From Hibiscus mutabilis (taxonomy: Eukaryota; Streptophyta; Magnoliopsida; Malvales; Malvaceae), in contig CM033752.1 of the NCBI GenBank assembly GCA_019671005.1, positions 19,042,969 to 19,106,968 of the forward strand: 64,000 nucleotides of DNA, read 5' to 3'. Below are positions 38,019 to 49,337 of this stretch, one piece after another. The notes below the pieces were generated by a model. The model was not told the origin of the DNA, did no database searches, and worked only from the letters and a program-made list of their open reading frames with translations. A program made the translations under genes and the position numbers. Position 1 is the stretch's first letter, and each line of letters starts with the position of its first letter.

Positions 38019-38330
38019 GAGCCTTTTTTGTAGCCGGGTAAAGTATAGGTGATGAATGATTGCGGGTTAACACTACATAGAATGCCACAATATTCATATT
38101 GTTAATATGATTGCAAAAAAGAAATAAATGCATGTACAAAGATGCAAATGTTATGATGCAAATGCAAAAATACATGCAGACAAGGTACTGGTTCCGCTGG
38201 TAATCACCCTTTTGAATTACTTCCACGGGAATTAAAGGGTCTTGATTACAACAAAATTCGTGTTACAAAGTAAAGATCCCTAGTACAAAAGATCTAATTA
38301 TAACACAGAGTCCTATAGATAGACTCTAGC
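38019..38330 (-). other. element C spacer between ORF1 and gag
   Basis: This A/T-rich stretch has repeated ATGCAAATG-like words (38130-38170) and no coding signal. It matches 25538-25827 of element A in position. Confidence 0.5.
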
Positions 38331-40600
38331 TCTATCTCCTAACTTTCCAATTGCCTTGAGCAGCTTGAGGACCTAGGAGCTTCTTCCATTCCCTGGGGCT
38401 ATAAAAGGTCGGAGTGCCTCACCTCGACAAACTAAATCATTTACGTGTCCGGCGACTCATTGTATGTCTACCATTAGATTTGCGTAGTCTTGGTCTCTGT
38501 CTTGTACCATTCGACAGCGTCGCGTAATCTCTTCGCCAATAGGTGTCTCCTCCGGCTGCAGCTTCCTCGAACACATTAATTCTTTCCTTGTAATCCTCCA
38601 CAACTGCTTGAGGACCCGATTCGTGCTTGTAACACACCCACTTCGCGTTCTCTTTCTTGCAGCTCAAATAAATTATTCCTGTGGGCGATACATTCAAGTG
38701 AGTGTTCGACTTCCGCCATCTTTCCTTTTAATTCATCATTTTGACTTTGGCTTTGCCCCAATTTTTTGAACAGTGTCATTGTACAGTTTACGCATTTCTA
38801 ACAAATGCATTCCGGCTATTCATAGATTTTCTTTTCCATACGGTGACACTTTCTCTCTCATGATGGACAGCTTGTTTCCCCTTGCTGATTTCTTGTCTAA
38901 ATCTTTCTCTCTCTTGATCAATGGCCTTCTTGGTGGACCGTTTTTCTTCCTCCATAGCCAAACGGCAGCTTTCAATCTCTTTCTCGATCGCTCTTTTGTT
39001 AATTTCTCGTTCTTCTTCCACCAAACGGATGCCGTTCATTCTTTCTTTTTCCACAGCTATGAACTGACTCCGGCCGGCCTTTTGTATTTTTGCTTGTAAT
39101 AGGAGGGCATCTTTTTGATAAAGAGTATTTTTGTCACTTAAATCTGCATTTAATCTCTTCAATTGCCTGATGATCCTGTCTCGCTCATCAACTTCTAAGC
39201 TTGCCTTATAGAGCTCGCTCGCATGTAGGGTTTGTTGAATGTCCATCTTCCTTTTAACTTCTTCGAGTTCACTCCTTAGGATATCGGCTTCGGACGGTAC
39301 CATCCTTGTAAGCTCTTGAGTGACACTGTTGGTCCTTGATCGATTCAGAATCACATTATTAACCCTCAACCGTCTCCAAAGATCATAATCTGGGTAGTCA
39401 TGTGCTCGGTATCTCCTTCTACCCCGATCCGGTAACAATGATCCCAGGGCCCTCATGATGGTCTGAATTTTTCCTTTGAACTCTCCTTTGAAAAGAAATT
39501 CAGTTTGGCTTAATCCGCGGTATTGGGAATGAACTGTCGTGATCCGAACTGCCGAGACACTAAAAGTGGAGCACAAGCGATCCTCCCATGTAATCCTAAC
39601 ATCATCAGCCAGTTGAAGTCACCACAATCAGATAGAAAATAATTAACTTTACCGAGCCATGGGACCCTCCATGCTATGTCCTCATCTCGAATGTTCTCAA
39701 GAAACTGGTCCACATTTTTGTTTTCAAATCTTCTCGCCATTCCTTTGCTAAGTATTCTCGTAAAAAGCGAAAAACCTTGGAAGGATATCCCGGCAGACCA
39801 GCGTTGGCGTCTTCCACATATGACTTTGGATCCATACTTGTAATAACTGTGCGCAGCCTCGAAAACGTCCTTCTTCATGCTTCCGGCTAGCGTTTAAAGA
39901 AATGAAAGTCTCGACCAAGATTGCTGGTACCGGGTTTGCTTTCCGTTTCACCCGCTCAAATAAATCCAGAATGGCTATGTCAATGTTCCCGAGTACTCTG
40001 GGAAAGATCACCAAGCCATATATTCCTAAAGCGAATAAGTCTATTTTCTTTGCCTCGTTTGGATGTGTCAATATGACGTCCCGAATACTCTCCCATGCAA
40101 AGACTGTATTATCTCCTCGGATTTGAAGGAGGCCACTAACCCAATCATCACTCATTCCTGCAAAGGCTTTGAGTTTGGCAGAGTAATTCTAGTTCCTTGG
40201 AGGCTTCGCGTAGATCCAATCTTCCTGAATATTTTTCTGGTTAAGTAAAGCAGCGTACTCTTCTACCGTAGGCATCATGTCCTGCCCATTGAAGGTGAAG
40301 CAGCAAAAAGCCGGATTCCAGAACTGGACTATAGCTCGGAGTAGGGGCTGGTTGATCCGAACATATAATAGCTGCGCGATGTCGCCATAACTATTGCTAA
40401 ATAAGTCTTGTAGTCTTCGGTCCCATCTTTCCCAAATGCTTTGAAGATCCCACAAGTCGTTCTGTTGGAGACTCACATAGGTATATCCAGCTATTACGCG
40501 TTCGTTAGGCAGACTGTCCCCTTGGATTTTCTGGTTGACCTCTGACCAATGTCTGACTGACAAATTAAGCTCTTCTTTCCTAAGACACCTTTTTTTCCAT
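38331..40600 (-). pseudogene. element C ORF1 (DUF7745-like, coiled-coil tail)
   Basis: The likely start is ATG at 40600-40598, followed by a run of seven A where six would keep the frame. RHWSEVNQ and the globular part follow, with YGDIAQLLYVRI, RAIVQFWNPAFCCFTF, VFAWESI, RGCAQLLQVW and FGSRQFIPNT readable. A long charged coiled coil (39300-38800) and a tail to about 38331 come next. Breaks are TAG at 40191-40189 and frame changes near 39780, 39530, 38785 and 38650. ORF1 upstream of gag is characteristic of Ogre elements; its role is not known to me. Confidence 0.8.
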
Positions 40601-41265
40601 AATGAAAGACTTTCTGATCAGGCAAACCACTTGATCCAGTACCTTTATGCGATGCAAATGCAATGATGTATGAGAAAAAGAACAAAAAGCGAAAAGAAAA
40701 CAAGTTAGTACCAGATAAAATTGATAAATATATAAATAAAATGACAAAATTAAACAAGAATAAACACACAAAACAACCCTATTTATCCCGTCTAAAACCT
40801 AAGGTTATCCGCATGGCTCTAACAGGGTAGGTTTCTATGTTCTCTACATGCAGTTTTGGTTCTAGGAGGTACCCGAATTGTCCTTGCTGTCCTCTACTAA
40901 GAGTAGCAAGGCCCCCGATCATCACCCATTATAGGCTCCTTTCAACCGGGTTCAATTCAGGGGGACCCATTCGCTTATGTCCGTACGAAGGAACGATATC
41001 CTTACGAAAGCATAAGGTACTCGAGCCCCGAAGGTACTTGCTAGGCCCATATGGGAGAACGATATCTCCACGAAAGCATTAGCGTTTTCCCCCCACTTAA
41101 AAAGACGGGTTTATATGCCATATTTTAAATGCGTTAAAATAAACGTGCAATTATGACCGAATGTTAATTTAATAGTCACTTTAATCCGGAACTTCCAATA
41201 TTAGTAAAGCGGTAATTATTTTAAAAGCTTGACTCTCATTTGTTTTTTTCGAAAAAACAAAATTA
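40601..41265 (-). other. element C leader
   Basis: Between PBS and ORF1. The part 40800-41100 aligns in reverse complement with the leader of element B, including the CATGGCTCTAAC end, CATTATAGGC, TCAGGGGGACCC and TGCTAGGCCCATATGGG. Two copies of a CGAAAGCATAAG- or CGAAAGCATTAG-like word are present (41009 and 41072). No coding sequence is seen. Confidence 0.7.
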
Positions 41266-41283
41266 TCCCCAGCGGAGTCGCCA
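41266..41283 (-). other. element C primer-binding site
   Basis: The minus strand reads TGGCGACTCCGCTGGGGA, 2 bases after the LTR. This is the least changed PBS in the window. It is the kind recalled for Ogre (tRNA-Arg). Confidence 0.82.
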
Positions 41284-41285
41284 TC

Positions 41286-44098
41286 TGTAGCGAAGGTCAC
41301 GCTAAATAAAAACGATAGTTTTTTTTGAAAGAGTGTTTGGATATAAAATATTTATTCCGTGGGGTTTACAAAAACTTTATAAAAATGGAGTCGCCACCGG
41401 CCACTTAGGTAGGCCGGACACCATAAAACCAGAGATTCAAAAAGACAGGGCTCGGGAGTCGGTTACGGATGGGGAAGGATTAGCACCCCCACACCGCCCA
41501 AAATTGGTACTTCAATAATTACCGCTTTATTAATATTGGATTTTCCGGATTAGAGTGACGATTATTTTAAATTTCGGTCATAATTGCGAATATATTTTAA
41601 GGGTCCCGTTATCCGAGAATAAACGCCCAACCACTATCACTACGCTTGATACTGGCCCCGTTTATGCTCAGATAAAAGGACACCGCATTAACAATTTATA
41701 TCTCGATATGCAATCTTAATGGCAAAAATATAAAACATGGTAAAATGTTTAAATGTAGTAAATATTGTCATAACAGAATGTTAATCTAACATAGATGATA
41801 TTCTAGACTAAAACATGCATATACATATTATTCTAAATAAATGATAAAAAAAAACAACTATCATATGTCAAAATAATAAGGCAGGAATGAGTACATATAT
41901 ACGAACAAGTATTTCAAAAAGACATGCATACTGGTAATAAAACATACTTCAACATATACGGGTCCACATGTCGTACAAAAAGGGTAAATATACTAATATG
42001 TAGCCCTAAAAAATAAGAAAGTACACACACATATAAAAAATACTAAATATGCCATGTACGAATTAACTAAAACATAACATGCTTGATACGAATAACCGGA
42101 TAAAAAACATAAATATTATATTTAACACATATATACATAAAAACATGAAATACGAATCATATACGAGGGACATAAAATAAAATAATATCAACATGTACGA
42201 TTATAATACGAACAATAATATTTACAAAGAAAACAGGACTGAAATGAAAGAAAAACAAAAGTCAGTGGCAGAAATTAAAGAGCAATAATATGTAATTTGG
42301 GGACGAAATTGCGAAACAAACGAAACCTAAAAGGACCAGAATTGTAATTAGACCAAGGGGCAGACCCAAAGTGAAAAATACAAAAACGCGGGATGGTCAA
42401 GGGCGTAATTTTCCCATTTAGAAACTGATTCAGTGTAATTTAGGGACGAGATTGTAATCTTTGGAAAAACTAGAGGGACTGGGGCTGTGATTATACCGTG
42501 CGGCAAGACAAAAATGAAAATATTGAAAACGCGGTGGGATTAAGTGTGTAATTTACCCATTTAGTAAAATAATAACACCTATATAAGGGCTATTTTCAGA
42601 CCGAAACCAAATTTTCTCCATTTTCGTTTCATTCTTCAGTTTCTCAAATAACCATGTTCATCTTTTTCTCTCAAGTGTTCTTGAGAAACCCAGAATCCGG
42701 CGGCCGGCCGCCGCATTCTCCGCCGCCGGCCGCCGCTAACCGGCACCGGTAGGCTCCCAAAATACACCAAAACGTTCCCCTTGTCGTCCTCAATACGAAT
42801 CCGTGGTTGGATTCAGAGGATACCCTTTCTTTTACTCTAGATCTAAGAAATACGAACCCAAAAAAAATATTTTTTTTAGACCAAAATACAACTACAAAGG
42901 GTCTTCTCTTCCCTTTAGTTCACCGGATCTGGTTTGTAGAAGCCGAGAGGTTTGTCACCGAGAGAAGGAAGACCCACAAACGACTCGGTAAGACTACTTT
43001 CTTTTATGTTTCTGTTTTTTTTATTTCTTTTTGTGTTTCGTATATGCATGCAAAGAAAACAGGTAAGAAAAAGAGACAAAAAATTACCACTGGACTGCCT
43101 TTTTGATTATCTTGACTGGTTACAAATTTCTGGTTTTACAAGCTTTCTGTTTTTTTTTTGTGTGACTACTCTCTCTGTTTTTTTTGCTAATCTTTTTTGC
43201 TCGCTAAAAAAATTCTCCCCGTTACAACAACCCCGTTTCATATATATTACTGCCTCTGTATTTTGGTTGCAACTTGTATCTTCTTTTCCAGATCTGACAT
43301 TTTTTGCTTGTTGTCTTTGGCATAATCTGAACGGGGGACTGAATATCGGCGCGGTGGCGGTGTGGTCATTTTGCCAGAGGCCAGACGCATTTTCGGCCGT
43401 TAGATCAGATCTGATCTAACGGTCGAGATGGCTTGAAGAACGATCGGCCTGGATGAAGCCTCGATCTGATGAAACGGCTTCAGATTTCGCCACGTGGAGC
43501 TCCGCAGTCGAGGAGTCAGAACGCGTGGATCTTACGCGCGCGTGGGATATTAAAGCGTCCGCGCGTGGACCACACGCGCGCGTGGCACTCGAACGGTCCA
43601 TACGTGTGGAGCACGCGCCTGGCAGATATTTTCAACTTCCATTGCATCGTGGCCATTGGATCAAATCTTGATCCAACGGCCCACAGTTACCTGCACATTG
43701 TAATTAGATAGGATTCAGATTTGGGCTAAACGGGCCTTGTAATTGGATTTGTAATTGGACTTGGATTTTATTTATTTGGGTTTTAATATATATTTAATTT
43801 TCCATTTTACTAGCCCAATAATAATAATAGTATACTTATAACAGCAATACATACGAAAGTATACACTTATATTATACGATTATTAATTAATATAATATTC
43901 TAGTATACGTACGTATAATCATACGTATAATTAACATGACATCTATATACGCTTATACCCTAGATACATACGCGACATACATACACCCCTAATACGTATA
44001 CATAGCTTATACATGCACACATCACCTTATATTAGTAACATTCATATAATAAATATACATGCAATATTAATATATTTAAGTGAAAATGAGTGATTACA
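41286..44098 (-). repeat. element C 5' LTR
   Basis: Nearly identical to 25833-28647. It begins next to the PBS and ends GAGTGATTACA at 44098, followed by the GTAGG TSD (44099-44103). Palindromes recur at 43398-43423 and 43653-43682, and the antisense TATA at 42578-42588. Confidence 0.93.
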
Positions 44099-46080
44099 GT
44101 AGGGAGCGCACTTAAGATCCCAACGCTATTTTTGGACTGACATGCTCGACTGCTTCCCTTGCCAAGCGTTAGATATGTCGAACCACTCCTTGCGCTTGCA
44201 CTATAACATCCATCATGGCTCTATGCTGGTCCCTGATTAACTGACCAGCTTGCAGGATTCCATACACTATTCAGCGATTATCTTCTTGTATGGCTTCTTC
44301 AAAATTGGTGAATCGTTCTTTGCAATCTCGAAGAGTGGCTTCTAGTTCAGTTACCTTTGCTTTTAACAACATATTCTCGTCTCGAGTAAGATTTAGAGCA
44401 GCAACATTGTCTTGGTTGTGGTATTCTTATAGAAGTCCTTCCAATTACATCATTTAAGCTTCAAGTTTTTCATTCTGAGTTGTTAATTCTTAGTTTCCAG
44501 CTTGACTGATAGTTAGTTCTTGTGCAATCACTTTCATTTCTTCCATTTTCTGTTCGACCAGACTCTAACTCACTTGATGAGCTAACCCTTACTGTGCTAG
44601 CTGAGTCGTCGATTCTTGATTCTAAACTTGAATAAAAGTCAACTCTTGAGTGATAGTTTCTAATTCCATAGACTTTTTTTAACTTGTTTCTGGCTTGCTT
44701 CGTACTTTCGAGCATAGCTATCGGTCATCTTCCTGCTTTCATGAGCTTAATTGTCAGTTCTTTGGCAGTGGTGCCCAAACCATTCCTTCGCAAATTTTGT
44801 TTCAATTCCAACCAATCTTTTCTTAGGTCTTTGTGTCATCTTCAAGTACTTTCTTCTGTTTCAGGATATCTTTCTCTTGATGCTTATTCTTCTAAGAACG
44901 GTTCATTTCCTGGACCTTTGCTTTATATCCACTACCTTGGTGTTCAAAACCAGACGTATCTAAGCCGTAAGTGGCAGGAATAAATTGCATCGAACTATAC
45001 TAACGTGACACAAGCAGAGGACGATATCCAACTCCACCCCAAATCCTGGGCAAATGCACCCAATCATACTCTCCACATCAGTAGAGAAATTCACTTAAAA
45101 TTAACCACGGTACCTTCCATCTGACGGTGTCATCACAGAGGTCTCGAAAATCGGCCATCTACTGATCCTCAATCATTGCTTCAACCTAATATTCTTCCAG
45201 AAAAACTTTTATGGGAGAAAATGTGGTAAGGCACATCCGATGGGAGAACTTCAAATCCCAAAAGTGACTCTGGATCTAGATCTCCAATAAGGGGATGTAA
45301 CTTAAGAATCTACCTCTCCCTATTTTCCTGCATGCATTCAGACACCGAAAAGTCTCCATTAAGATGGCTGGCACCGGATTAATCCTTTTTTAAGCTTTTC
45401 AAATTAATCTACTGTAGCTTAATCTGTGTGTCCCAAGACCTTGGGGAAGACAACTAACCCATAGATGCAAAAAGCAAACAAGTATCTCTTCTTAAATGGG
45501 TCAGGATGCAGATGGATCAAGTCTCGAATATGTATCCAAGCTGTGCGACCATTCTTTCTTTTTTTCACGATCTTACCCTAAACCATTCTTCGTTCATCCC
45601 AGTGATATCAGTTAAATTCCCTAAGAAAGATGGCAAATCTTTAGGTTTGGTGTAAACTTTCCTTGCCTTGATTTTTGGGCAATGGAGTAAAACCGTATAT
45701 TCTTTAATTGTGAGAGCCATTTCCACCTTCCCAAAAGTGAAGTAGCTATATCCCGGGTTCCAAAACTATGTTAGAGCCCTGAACAGATGCATGTCAACCT
45801 AAACATCTAGCAGAAGAGCTATATCACCGAACTCCTATTAGAATACTTGCTTCATATCCAAATCCCAATGATGCCATACCTCTTTCTACTCGTGTAGATT
45901 ATTTTTCTTGGAAACGATCGAAGTGGACCGGTAATTTCTAACGTGTGTCCTACTGTTAGGCTATCCCCCTTTTCCATCTATATTCGCTCGGACCAACCTC
46001 ATACTGTAGCATTATTGCTCTTTGCAGTACAAAACATCTCTTCCATATCGAATGCCTTCTAAAGTGAATTGTTCTTGAAT
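44099..46080 (-). pseudogene. element A ORF1 remnant
   Basis: The minus strand shows the same order as element C ORF1. HEWKEVWHHWDLDMKQVF (about 45880), FWNPGYSYFTFGK (about 45750), TIKEYTVLL (about 45690) and LTDITGMNEEWF (about 45600) are readable, followed by a coiled-coil-like tail reaching the element C insertion. Stops and frame changes are frequent. The tail near 44200 matches the ORF1 end kept in element B. Confidence 0.75.
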
Positions 46081-46750
46081 CAACACCTATATATGGTATG
46101 GTATGCAATTGAATGCGAAAAAAAGGAAATAAAACAAAACAAACACCAATAAAAAAATAAGTCACTATGGTGTAATAATCGAATAAATAAATTAAATAAA
46201 TTAAATGTTGAACGATAAATAAAGCAATAAATTAAAATAATTAAAAGCACAAAGACACCACATATATAGCAAACAAGGTATGAATATATCAAACAAAATA
46301 TAAAGGGTTACCACTAAACGGACAGAGTACCAGAATGGCTGTAAAAGGTGAGCTCTACGGTTCACTATATGTGGTTAGGTTCTAAAGTAAATGGTACCCG
46401 AACTGTCGCTAGGACATCGATTTGGGGGGACATGACTCATATATCATACAGGGGTATGGACTCCACGAAATATAAAGACTGAATCCCGAAAGTGAATTAC
46501 AACACCATACGGAGGTAAACACCCCACGAGGCAAAGTAATCACTTTCACTTAACAAGGACGAAGCTTCGGAAAAAAGCTTGTGCATGAATGACAATATAT
46601 ATCACACACCGGATAAATAAAGAGGTAAAACAAACAAGGTTAGGGATTATAAATTAAATTAACCAAATTTAAAATTTATTTTAATAATTATGGTACGAAC
46701 CCAACTAAGGCTTGAATCTCCCTTTTTTGTTTTGAAAACAAAAATTTTAC
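46081..46750 (-). other. element A leader
   Basis: A non-coding stretch between PBS and ORF1. The part 46330-46565 has the same layout as the B and C leaders, with GGTTCTAAAGTAAATGGTAC, GGGGGGACATGA and repeated CACGAAATAT/CACGAGGCA words, but it is more decayed. Confidence 0.55.
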
Positions 46751-46768
46751 TCCCCAGCAGAGTCGCCA
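46751..46768 (-). other. element A primer-binding site
   Basis: The minus strand reads TGGCGACTCTGCTGGGGA, 3 bases after the LTR, one base different from element C. Confidence 0.8.
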
Positions 46769-46771
46769 TGT

Positions 46772-47395
46772 TGTAATGACTAATTTTAAAATTTGAAGAT
46801 GTTCCCTCGCTTTTGAAAATATTTAATGGGGAAATTCGGAAAAAACTCACATTTTTAATGAAAACAAAGGAGTCGCCACCGGTCACTTGGTAAACCAGAC
46901 ACTGGTAAAATAAAACTAGAGATTTACCGAATTTTAGGAGTCGGTTACGAATGGGGAAGGGTTCACACCCCTACCACGCCCAAAGTTTGGTACCTAAGGG
47001 TTCGTATCGTGTTTACTAGGAGAAATTAAAAAATTTGATTTAATTTAAAATATAATCCCTAAAATGTGTGCATGCATGATAACATAAATAAAATTGCCTC
47101 GGTATTCACGATACCAAAGGAGATGACACCCGGAGACCGGGATAACACTTTCACTAAAATACCGGAACAATGAGGCCTAAAACTATATGCAAAAAATATA
47201 TGTATGAACAATTAATATGCATAAATAAATTAAAAGAATGTATGAATAAATAAACAAACATGATGAAGAATAAATACAAAGCAAAAGAATAAATAATATA
47301 CGCATATATAGATATATTAAAGAATACTATAATATATACTATGACATAAACATACATATAAATATACATAAAGAAAACATGTATTAATAATACCC

Positions 47396-47436
<41 letters not shown>

Positions 47437-49337
47437 AGCATAGGAAAATAGCATGTACACAAACTATATTTAAAAGGGTATACTAAAATATATGATATAT
47501 AACATATATTAAAACATGAAAACATAGTATATATAAAACAGTATAGAGTATAAGGATATACATATAGTATATAAGTATTTAAAACATTATGTACATAGAA
47601 CTACATATATATAATAATAATGTCATATAAACTATATTATATACCAATAATTATACAACCAAATATATATATATATATATAACACATATATGGCATGCGA
47701 CACATAAAAGAAAACAGGGATAATATATATATATATATATATATAATGGTAACAAGAGATAAATATAAATAAACAAATATGAGCAACCATGTAACATCAA
47801 CAAACATTTACATATAAACGTATATAAGCAAAAGAAAGGACTGAAAAAAATAAAGAAATTAAATTAACAGGGCATCAATTAAAACATGCATGATAACAGG
47901 GCCAAAAAGGAAATAAACCACTAGATTTGAGGATAAATTGTAAAAATCAAATAAATTTAAAGGACTAAAAGGGGTATTTGGCCACTGAAAATTGAATTAA
48001 AAATAAAATAGGGACTAAATTATAAACTATGCAAAAGCTTGAGGGATTGCGGGCCGATTTTCAAAAGGCGTAGTGGCCTCTGATGTTATTTTAAAAATGC
48101 GGATGAATTTATGTTGATATTAAACCATTTTAAAGTATTAAAATCAGTATATAAGATAACCTTCAACCCAAAATAAGCCTTTTGCCATTTTTTAAGCAAA
48201 GAAAATCCACTATCCTCTCTGAAAGAGGATGGACACCATGGCATGTTCATCCATACCTGAGAATAAACTCAAAAATCAACAAAGTTTGGTCTCGTTGCGG
48301 GCCGTCACTAACTCCAATAACTTCTAAAAACCCTAAAGAATTTCTCTTTTTAAAAGCAAATTCATCACTCATTTTAGAAATCACACACCAAAACCGTCTT
48401 TTTCTTTTAAAAAATAGTATTCCTTTTTGGAACTCTAACCCTCCGGTTCACTTTCATTAGCCCTAAAGGTCGGGGGGCTTATCATCAGAGGAGAGCTCGT
48501 CTATCATCAGAAATCCTAGGATGATCGAAAGCTAAAACGAAGCTCAGATATAACTATTGTTGTGTTTTTCTTTATTTATGCTTGATATGTAAAAAGAAAA
48601 AAAAGAATACGGATTTTTTTTTACTTTTTCTTCTATTGATAAAAAATTAATTACAAAATGAGTCTTTTACATCTTTTTTATATTTCTCTTTTTGTTTACA
48701 TTGACAAGCAGCATTAAATTGAAATGATATGTGACTGATCTCTGTCTTTTTTGCACTCTCATGGTGGTTAAGAAGCTGGTGGTATGGCTGTCTTCAGTCC
48801 GTGATGAACGGACGACCGTTGATAATGACACGCAGCGACATCAGAGAAAGGGGAGATGAAGGGTCTCTCGAGCAGATCCAATCTGAACTGTTAGATCAAA
48901 TTTGATCTAACGGCTATGATTTTCTCTAGAGATGGACGATCTGAATAGGCTCTAGGCGATGGTGTGATGGTACCAGATGATGAGACGTGGCGCGTGAGAG
49001 CTGAGGGGTCTTGGGCGTGCACCAGACACGCGCATAGAAGTCTAGCAGTCCAAGAGTGTATCTCACGCGGTCAACTAAAGAGGTTTTCGAGTTTGATCAT
49101 GGCAGTTGGATTTGGCTTGATCCAACGTCTTTCCTTTAGCTGCGCAAATAATAAAAAATGATCTGATCAGATTAGGGTTTTTTTATTTTAATTAGGTTGG
49201 GCCTAAACAGGCCATATGTATTATTTTATTATTTTGGGTTATAAAATTGTAATTAAACTTGGACCATTTAAATTTAATTGGGTTTTATTTATTATTCTCT
49301 TATATTTGTTTTTTCATTACAGCCCACTTATAATAAA
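46772..49337 (-). repeat. element A 5' LTR, outer end truncated
   Basis: Aligns with 5198-7489. It has an additional several hundred bases of A/T-rich sequence at about 47430-47900, including a (TA)18 tract at 47399-47434 and shorter TA runs near 47660 and 47720. A TATA-like site lies at 48148-48157, and a GATC-centred palindrome at 48886-48912 (arms CTGTTAGATC and GATCTAACGG). Similarity to the other LTR stops at about 49337, some 90 bases before the expected end. Confidence 0.82.

Larger units (their letters stand above)
25833..44098 (-). mobile_element. element C: young Ogre/Tat Ty3/gypsy retrotransposon, 18.3 kb
   Basis: LTRs of 2815 bp (25833-28647) and 2813 bp (41286-44098) differ at about one position per hundred by eye. 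Perfect TSDs GTAGG flank it. Termini are TG...CA. In minus-strand order it carries a PBS, leader, ORF1, gag, protease, a 213-bp intron, an intact RT / RNase H / second RNase H / integrase frame, hairpins, a tandem array and a PPT. ORF1 and gag have stops and frameshifts, so it is probably not autonomous now, though it is the youngest copy here. It is inserted near the end of element A's ORF1. Confidence 0.93.
5198..49337 (-). mobile_element. element A: old Ogre/Tat-lineage Ty3/gypsy retrotransposon split by two nested insertions
   Basis: Two matching LTRs (5198-7489 and 46772-49337) enclose, in minus-strand order, a PBS, leader, ORF1 relic, gag, protease, intron, RT, RNase H, integrase, 3' region and PPT. 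Elements B and C interrupt it. Without them A would be about 16.8 kb. Extra 5' ORF, G-patch-like segment after protease, dual RNase H layout and very long size point to the Tat/Ogre group. All reading frames are broken, and by eye the LTRs differ at about one position in ten, with a large indel between them. The outer end near 49337 lacks roughly the last 90 bases seen in the other LTR, so no TSD can be confirmed. The candidate TSD on the left, TATAT (5193-5197), has no partner. Confidence 0.85.
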
